Assembly (NCBI GenBank): GCA_036003365.1
Contig: DASYSL010000076.1
Location: 1 to 18,022, forward strand
Length of the DNA stretch: 18,022 bases
Origin: DASYSL01 sp036003365
GTDB lineage: Bacteria > Eisenbacteria > RBG-16-71-46 > DASYSL01
Reading direction: 5' to 3'
In this document: positions 14,775 to 18,022 of the stretch, one piece after another
Layout: each line of letters begins with the position of its first letter
Position numbering within the stretch: position 1 is the first letter of the stretch
Notes under the pieces: generated by a model
Databases searched by the model: none
What the model was told of the DNA's origin: nothing
What the model saw: the letters and a program-made list of their open reading frames with translations, nothing else
Translations under genes and position numbers: made by a program

Positions 14775-15267
14775 GAAGCTCGTCATCTGGGCCGTGGTGG
14801 CCATGGTCGTGGGCACGGGCGTGACCGTGGCCATGCCGTGGACCCACGATCTCGATGACCAGGTCTCGATCAAGCCGCAGGAGATGCCGGTGGCGCCGCC
14901 CGAGTTCTCGGTGCCGCTTCAGGGGCGCGAGTTCGCCAAGCCGCGCGAGGTCGAGGCCACGTACAAGAATCCCGTCGCCGCCGACACCGCCTCGGAGAAC
15001 CGCGGCCAGAAGCGCTTCGAGACCTTCTGCTATCCGTGCCACAACATGCACGGCGAGGGCGCGGGCCCGGTGGTGCAGAAGGGCTTCATGCCGCCGCCCA
15101 TGCTGACGGGCTCGGTGACGCGCGGGCGCGCCGACGGCTACATCTATTCCTATATCCGTCATGGCGGCATCATCATGCCGTCCTATGGCTTCGCCGTGCG
15201 GCCCCAGGAGGCTTGGGACATCGTCAACTACGTGCGCAAGCTGCAGCGCGAGCACCCGACGCCATGA
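14761..15267 (+). CDS. actE: Alternative complex III subunit E, monoheme cytochrome c
   Basis: A 168-residue membrane-anchored periplasmic cytochrome c. One N-terminal helix (residues about 5-25) anchors it. A single heme site CYPCH is at 90-94, followed by HGEGAGPVVQKGF, MPPPM and GGIIMPSYGF, where a Met can be the distal ligand, and it ends with WDIVNYVRKLQ, the standard C-terminal helix of class I cytochromes. In ACIII it probably hands electrons to the oxidase or a soluble cytochrome. No lipobox cysteine is seen, so the anchor is proteinaceous. The start is TTG at 14761, inside actD, supported by GGAGGAGG (14747-14754) six bases upstream. Its TGA overlaps the actF ATG in an ATGA. Confidence 0.92.
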   Translation: MRALRKLVIWAVVAMVVGTGVTVAMPWTHDLDDQVSIKPQEMPVAPPEFSVPLQGREFAKPREVEATYKNPVAADTASENRGQKRFETFCYPCHNMHGEGAGPVVQKGFMPPPMLTGSVTRGRADGYIYSYIRHGGIIMPSYGFAVRPQEAWDIVNYVRKLQREHPTP

Positions 15268-16553
15268 GCGATCACGTCATGGTCATGCCGACGCCGCGCG
15301 ACATCGTGGCCAAGATCCCGGGCAAGCCCAACGGGGGCGTGCGCATCGCGTTTATCGTCGTCGCCGTGATCGGCGCCGCGCTCTTCGCCATGACGCTCAT
15401 GTCGGATCCGCAGCGCGCCTGGTCGGCGCTCAATCACGGCCTCATGTACTGGATGGTGGTGTCGCAGGCCTGCCTCGTGGTCTCGGGCGTCATGTACTTG
15501 ACCAAGGCCAAGTACGCGGTCGGATTCCAGCGCGTCGCGGTGGGCGCGGGCTCGTTCCTGCCGTGGGCCTACGCGATCTTCGTGATCTCGCTCTTGCTCG
15601 GAAACGCCTGGATCTTCCCGTGGGTGAAGCACCCGGTCGAGGGCGACAAGGCCGCGTATCTCAATCTTCCGTTCATGCTCGTGCGCCAGATCGGGCTCGT
15701 GGGCATCTGCACGGCGCTCTCGGTGATGTACATGCGCCGCGTGCGTCGGGTCGACGCCGGGCTCGCCGCACCCTACGTGGCCGAGCCGCTCAAGGCGCGC
15801 TATCAGAAGTGGAGCACCGGCTGGAAAGGCGATCAGGCCGAGATCGCTTCGGCTGCCGTCGATCTGCCGCGCTTCGGCGGCGCGTTGATTCCGGTGTACG
15901 CCGTGACCTACACCGTCGTGTGCTGGGACTGGGTGATGTCGCAGGATGTTCACTGGGCGGGCACGATGATCGGCGCCTGGTTCTTCATGGGCGGTATCTT
16001 GATGGCCTGGGCGATGACGTCCGTGCTCTCGATCCTGTGCCGCCGCGCCTACGGTCTCCAGGCCTGGTACACGCGTGACAACTATCACCAGATCGGCAAG
16101 CTCATCTTCGCCTTCTCGATCTTCTGGGTGTATCTCTTCTGGTCCATGTTCCTGCCCATCTGGTATGCCAACATGCCCGAGGAGACCGGCTGGATCGTGC
16201 GCCGCATGCGCCAGCCGTTCCTGCCCTGGTCGGTCGCGGCCTTGGGGCTCACCTGGTTCGTCCCCTTCTCCGGGTTCATGAATCTGGCAGCCAAGCGCAA
16301 CATGGTCACGCACTTCATGTTCGCGACGATCATTCTCGTGGGGCTGTGGATCGAGCGCCTGATGCTCATCTATCCCTCGATCTACGTGTCGCGCCTGCCC
16401 GTGGGCCTGCCCGAGATCGGCGTGACTTTGGCGCTCTTCGGGATCTTCGCCCTGAGCTTCCAGGCCTACGCCACGACGCGCCCTCTGGTGGCGCTCGATC
16501 GCCTGGAGGACGTGGTCGCCGAGCACGTCGAGATGGAAGCCGACGTCGACTAG
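15264..16553 (+). CDS. actF: Alternative complex III subunit F, NrfD/PsrC-like membrane protein
   Basis: A 429-residue polytopic protein with about ten transmembrane helices, distantly related to ActC. Recognisable blocks include LNHGLMYWMVVSQACLVVSG, PVYAVTYTVVCWDWVMS followed by QDVHWAGTMIGAWFFMGGI, and MVTHFMFATIILVGLWIERL. In known ACIII structures ActF mirrors ActC, does not bind quinone, and is proposed to contribute to proton movement. The ATG at 15264 overlaps the actE stop (ATGA). The C-terminus is a short acidic tail (EHVEMEADVD). It is the last gene of the operon, and a strong intrinsic terminator begins 20 bases after the stop. No cytochrome oxidase genes follow, though they often do in other genomes. 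Confidence 0.92.
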   Translation: MSDHVMVMPTPRDIVAKIPGKPNGGVRIAFIVVAVIGAALFAMTLMSDPQRAWSALNHGLMYWMVVSQACLVVSGVMYLTKAKYAVGFQRVAVGAGSFLPWAYAIFVISLLLGNAWIFPWVKHPVEGDKAAYLNLPFMLVRQIGLVGICTALSVMYMRRVRRVDAGLAAPYVAEPLKARYQKWSTGWKGDQAEIASAAVDLPRFGGALIPVYAVTYTVVCWDWVMSQDVHWAGTMIGAWFFMGGILMAWAMTSVLSILCRRAYGLQAWYTRDNYHQIGKLIFAFSIFWVYLFWSMFLPIWYANMPEETGWIVRRMRQPFLPWSVAALGLTWFVPFSGFMNLAAKRNMVTHFMFATIILVGLWIERLMLIYPSIYVSRLPVGLPEIGVTLALFGIFALSFQAYATTRPLVALDRLEDVVAEHVEMEADVD

Positions 16554-16572
16554 ATCCTGATGGGGACACACC

Positions 16573-16600
16573 ACGGCCGGGACTAGCTCCCGGCCGTTTT
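16573..16600 (+). terminator. Intrinsic terminator of the act operon
   Basis: A 10-bp stem, ACGGCCGGGA (16573-16582) and TCCCGGCCGT (16588-16597), has the five-base loop CTAGC and is followed by TTT and a further T-rich stretch. The loop carries the TAG stop codon (16585-16583) of the opposing DUF488 gene. No matching T-run exists on the other strand, so it acts mainly on act transcripts. Confidence 0.9.
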
Positions 16601-17161
16601 CGTTTCCCCTTCGAAGAGATCGCGGTCGTAGACGAGCCGATCAGCTTCGAGGCGCGCGAACTCGGTCAGCACATGGGGCTCGTCCTTCCCGGGCGCCAAA
16701 ATGTGGCGCACCTGGATCCCGCGCGTGACCAGCCGATCCGCGAGCACGCGCCGGTGGCACTGCCACCACAGCCGCTCGGCGCAGAAGAAGCCGGTGCGCC
16801 GCTCGTCGGCCCACGCCAGAAACTCCGCCAGCGCCTGCTCGAACTCCGGCGTTTCCATGTAGTCGGCATAGCCGCGAAAGCCCTCGACGCGCCACGCGTG
16901 ATGCGGACTGTCCCGCCTCGGCTTCCTTCTCCCGCCGAGGCCCGGGAACCAGCGATAGTCGATCCCGTGCTGCGGCAACACCTGCTCCAGCGACTCCCTG
17001 CTGAAGTGCGGATGCCGTCGCGAAGCGGGGAAGGAGCGGACATCGCCCAGCGCGCGCAGATCGAATGACGTCGCCAGCTCAAGAAAGCTCTCGAGCGAGA
17101 CGTTGCTATGACCGAGGGTCCAGAGTGTCGTAGGCACGGAAAGGCTCGTCCTTTCCATCAT
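16583..17161 (-). CDS. DUF488 domain protein
   Basis: A 192-residue protein of the DUF488 family, whose biochemical role is unknown. It shows the family landmarks: LWTLGHSN near the N-terminus (13-20), LGDVRSFPASRR (39-49), the glycine/arginine loop PGLGGRRKPRR (73-83), GYADYM, and the paired-cysteine block FFCAERLWWQCHR (126-137), with Cys127 and Cys135-His136. ATG 17161, with GGAG six bases upstream, was chosen; the next codon is also ATG (17158). Longer upstream reading must be rejected because it runs antisense through the tRNA-Leu gene. The gene is divergent from that tRNA, and their start signals overlap at 17161-17169. It converges with actF, and its stop codon sits in the loop of the act terminator. 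Confidence 0.85.
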   Translation of the reverse strand: MMERTSLSVPTTLWTLGHSNVSLESFLELATSFDLRALGDVRSFPASRRHPHFSRESLEQVLPQHGIDYRWFPGLGGRRKPRRDSPHHAWRVEGFRGYADYMETPEFEQALAEFLAWADERRTGFFCAERLWWQCHRRVLADRLVTRGIQVRHILAPGKDEPHVLTEFARLEADRLVYDRDLFEGETKTAGS

Positions 17162-17169
17162 GCTACACT
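17161..17169 (+). promoter_or_regulatory. Extended -10 promoter element of tRNA-Leu
   Basis: TGC-TACACT is an extended -10 element 13 bases before the mature tRNA 5' end. No clear -35 box was seen. It overlaps the ATG of the divergent DUF488 gene. Confidence 0.45.
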
Positions 17170-17182
17170 CCGGCCCACTTCC

Positions 17183-17267
17183 GCCGGGATGGCGAAAAGG
17201 CAGCCGCGGGGGACTTAAAATCCCCTGGGTCGCAAGGCCCGTGCAGGTTCGAGTCCTGCTCCCGGCA
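17183..17267 (+). tRNA. tRNA-Leu (anticodon TAA)
   Basis: An 85-base class II tRNA. The acceptor stem pairs GCCGGGA (17183-17189) with TCCCGGC (17260-17266), with discriminator A at 17267. The anticodon stem GGGGA/TCCCC (17209-17213, 17221-17225) holds the loop CTTAAAA, with anticodon TAA at 17216-17218. The long variable arm (around TGGGTCGCAAGGCCC) is typical of leucine tRNAs. The T arm is GCAGG-TTCGAGT-CCTGC. The 3' CCA is not encoded. It reads UUA (and UUG by wobble) codons, which are rare in this GC-rich DNA. Confidence 0.95.
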
Positions 17268-17436
17268 TTTATGCCCCAGGACCGAGTTTCGTTGGGGCCG
17301 TGGTTGGCCGGAGGGGTCGAGCCACGGCGGCTCAGTTGAACCCGCTGCGCATCTCTACCTCGCAACGCCTTGCCATGCTAGTCTCGACTGTCTCGGGGTG
17401 GCGGTTGCAAGCTGTCCTGAGAGGAGGTGGTCGCTC
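17268..17436. other. Structured, gene-free segment after tRNA-Leu
   Basis: No coding region is supported. The segment has two inverted repeats: GCCCCA (17273-17278) with TGGGGC (17293-17298), and GCCGTGG (17297-17303) with CCACGGC (17322-17328). Neither is followed by a clear T-run, so they are not convincing terminators. A TGC-TAGTCT extended -10 (17376-17384) may drive the next gene. Confidence 0.4.
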
Positions 17437-17889
17437 ATGACTCGCGGCGACGCAAGGTCGCAAGCTGCTCGAGAACTTGGGAAATGGTTACTTTGGCTTG
17501 CAGTGATTCCGGGCACGCTTGTCGCGAGCATTATCGCTTATGTCCCAGTTCATTTTGTCCTCTTCTTCATGCTGAGCCCCTTCGTGGAACCGTACCCGCG
17601 GCTTCCCGAGCGACTGCTGGCGAGCCTCGTGTCCTCAGGGGCTTTCGTCTGGGTCGGCGCCGCAATCGCGCCTGAGTACAAGTCCAGGGTCGCCATAGTG
17701 TTGTTCGCGGAACAGATGCTTTTGCTCGTAATCGTTGCCGTGAAGTTACTTGGGTGGACGTGGGTTCATAGCTGGATCTTCTGGGCGGGGCTAAGCTTGG
17801 ACGCTGCAGGTGCCGCGATCGCCTACTACATCGTGCGCCGCAAGTGGGGCAACTTCGGAACACGGCGTGTGGCTGAGGACAATCCTTGA
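17437..17889 (+). CDS. Four-helix integral membrane protein of unknown function
   Basis: A 150-residue protein that I do not recognise. It has about four transmembrane helices: near residues 15-45 (WLLWLAVIPGTLVASIIAYV and VHFVLFFML), 62-80 (LLASLVSSGAFVWVGAAIAP), 85-104 (VAIVLFAEQMLLLVIVAVKL) and 110-133 (SWIFWAGLSLDAAGAAIAYY), with a basic C-terminal tail RRKWGNFGTRR. There is no signal peptide, catalytic motif or Cys-rich motif. ATG 17437 is well supported by GAGGAGGT (17421-17428), eight bases upstream; upstream in-frame extension is not needed. It uses many A/T-ending codons (GTT, ATT, CTT, TTA), unlike the genes before the tRNA. Together with its place just downstream of tRNA-Leu, this suggests acquisition by transfer. 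Confidence 0.7.
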   Translation: MTRGDARSQAARELGKWLLWLAVIPGTLVASIIAYVPVHFVLFFMLSPFVEPYPRLPERLLASLVSSGAFVWVGAAIAPEYKSRVAIVLFAEQMLLLVIVAVKLLGWTWVHSWIFWAGLSLDAAGAAIAYYIVRRKWGNFGTRRVAEDNP

Positions 17890-18022
17890 TGCCGCTCGAC
17901 CACGATCTTCGTGCGCACGCCGGATACTTGCCGTGCTTATGTGCCCGTTCTGTGCCAGAACCATTCGGCTAGGCGGTCACGAACTGGCACTATCGGGCGA
18001 TTCGTCCCCTGGGGAAGTGTCC
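17890..18022. other. Window-end segment without recognisable gene
   Basis: No coding region is supported on either strand. A seven-base inverted repeat, GTGCCAG and CTGGCAC, brackets part of it, and CCCCTGGGG occurs near the end. Nothing else was recognised. Confidence 0.3.

Noticed and set aside
17162..17365. N-terminal extension of the DUF488 gene by 68 residues
   Set aside because: The extension contains AGSRTRTCTGLATQG, the usual spurious peptide from reading a tRNA-Leu gene backwards, and it covers the tRNA at 17183-17267.

Overview
The window is about 18 kb of high-GC bacterial DNA, tightly packed with genes on both strands. Two secreted beta-barrel proteins indicate a Gram-negative cell envelope. 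A complete alternative complex III (ACIII) operon indicates a membrane-bound respiratory chain that does not rely on the bc1 complex for quinol oxidation. A palindrome upstream of a DNA-repair operon matches the LexA-box form I recall for Fibrobacter (TGCNC-N4-GTGCA). Together these are compatible with a high-GC, FCB-related uncultured lineage (Eisenbacteria-like or Gemmatimonadota-like). This placement is inference with low confidence.

Layout. At 1-66 (minus) are the first 22 codons of a cysteine desulfurase, cut by the window edge. At 212-781 (plus) and 855-1340 (minus) two small outer-membrane beta-barrel proteins converge on a shared bidirectional terminator. At 1468-6177 a palindromic operator is followed by a three-gene operon: a small DUF6504-like protein, a catalytically intact Y-family DNA polymerase, and a 1066-residue DnaE-type polymerase whose PHP domain has lost metal ligands. 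This resembles the imuA-imuB-dnaE2 SOS mutagenesis cassette but has a different first gene and an active-looking Y-family enzyme. At 6251-6360 lies a cluster of palindromic intergenic repeats. At 6373-7131 (minus) is an NRDE/TANGO2-family protein, divergent from a TPR-metallopeptidase fusion (7191-8012). Next is a stand-alone MalK/UgpC-type ABC ATPase (8028-9143).

From 9249 to 16553, under a TTGACA-type promoter and closed by a strong intrinsic terminator, are actABCDEF. They encode the pentaheme cytochrome ActA, the molybdopterin-like/Fe-S fusion ActB, the two NrfD-like membrane subunits ActC and ActF, the membrane protein ActD and the monoheme cytochrome ActE. All six genes overlap or nearly overlap, which suggests stoichiometric, coupled translation. 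The complex oxidises menaquinol or quinol and passes electrons to a cytochrome oxidase or soluble carrier. No oxidase genes follow.

From 16583 to the end are a DUF488 gene (minus), a divergent tRNA-Leu(UAA), and a four-helix membrane protein of unknown function. The DNA after the tRNA is visibly less GC-rich than the rest and may mark the edge of acquired DNA.
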